Positions 63,900-64,000 of a stretch of DNA of 64,000 nucleotides are shown here, piece after piece (position 1 is the stretch's first letter; each line of letters opens with the position of its first letter). The notes under the pieces were generated by a model, which saw only the letters and a program-made list of their open reading frames with translations, was not told the DNA's origin and searched no databases. Origin of the DNA: Marsupella aquatica (taxonomy: Eukaryota > Marchantiophyta). The position numbers and the translations under genes were made by a program. The stretch spans positions 17,608,001 to 17,672,000 of the forward strand of contig OZ316894.1 of NCBI GenBank assembly GCA_973895155.1, in the 5' to 3' direction.

Positions 63900-64000
63900 T
63901 GACTTGAAGACTGGAATGGGTTTCGTTTACTTGTGTTTTAACACTCTCAAGTCATTCTCTTTTCCTTCTTCTGTGTCCGACAATGCTCTCTGCCCCTTTT

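Overview
The window is nuclear DNA of a land plant. The genes have spliceosomal introns with GT/AG borders, and they include an LRR-VIII-1 receptor kinase, a DYW-type PPR editing factor, a dirigent protein, a YY1-like zinc-finger protein and a YqgF protein with a plastid-type leader. The PPR protein is built from near-identical 101-residue modules, a style I associate with mosses, so a moss is my best guess. That is inference; no ribosomal or organellar marker is present. Genes are sparse and most of the sequence is decayed repeats.

Layout. 1-9.7 kb is a transposon graveyard. A minus-strand gene with a ParB/sulfiredoxin-like region is interrupted by a 4.67 kb insertion carrying one large ORF (plant-mobile-domain-like plus coiled coil). 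The gene frame reads through exactly when the insertion and one copy of its 5-bp target duplication are removed, and three in-frame stops suggest it is a pseudogene. Head-to-head with it, on the plus strand, lies a 5'-truncated relative with its own TATA box; it encodes a bacterial-type DNA methyltransferase (motifs DIPYG and SGSGTG). A CACTA/TNP2 transposase fragment follows. 9.7-15.6 kb is AT-rich, with a degenerate ~40-bp repeat family, one terminal-inverted-repeat element and several duplications.

15.66-24.47 kb holds an 18-exon HPCA1-like receptor kinase whose frames and splice phases all join (993 aa). 28.5-32.0 kb encodes a trypsin-fold protein with a long disordered tail bearing three W-G-K-R/K motifs. 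33.1-35.3 kb encodes a large basic disordered protein. 38.9-39.7 kb encodes a membrane-anchored dirigent protein (minus). 40.7-47.1 kb contains a fold-back element, a Copia-like LTR, a C-rich tract and a perfect hairpin.

47.75-50.68 kb holds a seven-exon YqgF-family gene (minus, 292 aa), followed by a second terminal-inverted-repeat element and a second LTR. 55.1-58.6 kb is the DYW PPR gene (minus). 59.7-59.9 kb is a lone first exon resembling an ankyrin protein. 62.7-63.9 kb is the 5' part of a YY1-like gene that runs off the window.

No operon-like relation links the ordinary genes. The unusual part is the first 9.7 kb, where a prokaryote-like ParB/DNA-methyltransferase gene family appears to sit in a mobile, repeatedly rearranged plant context.
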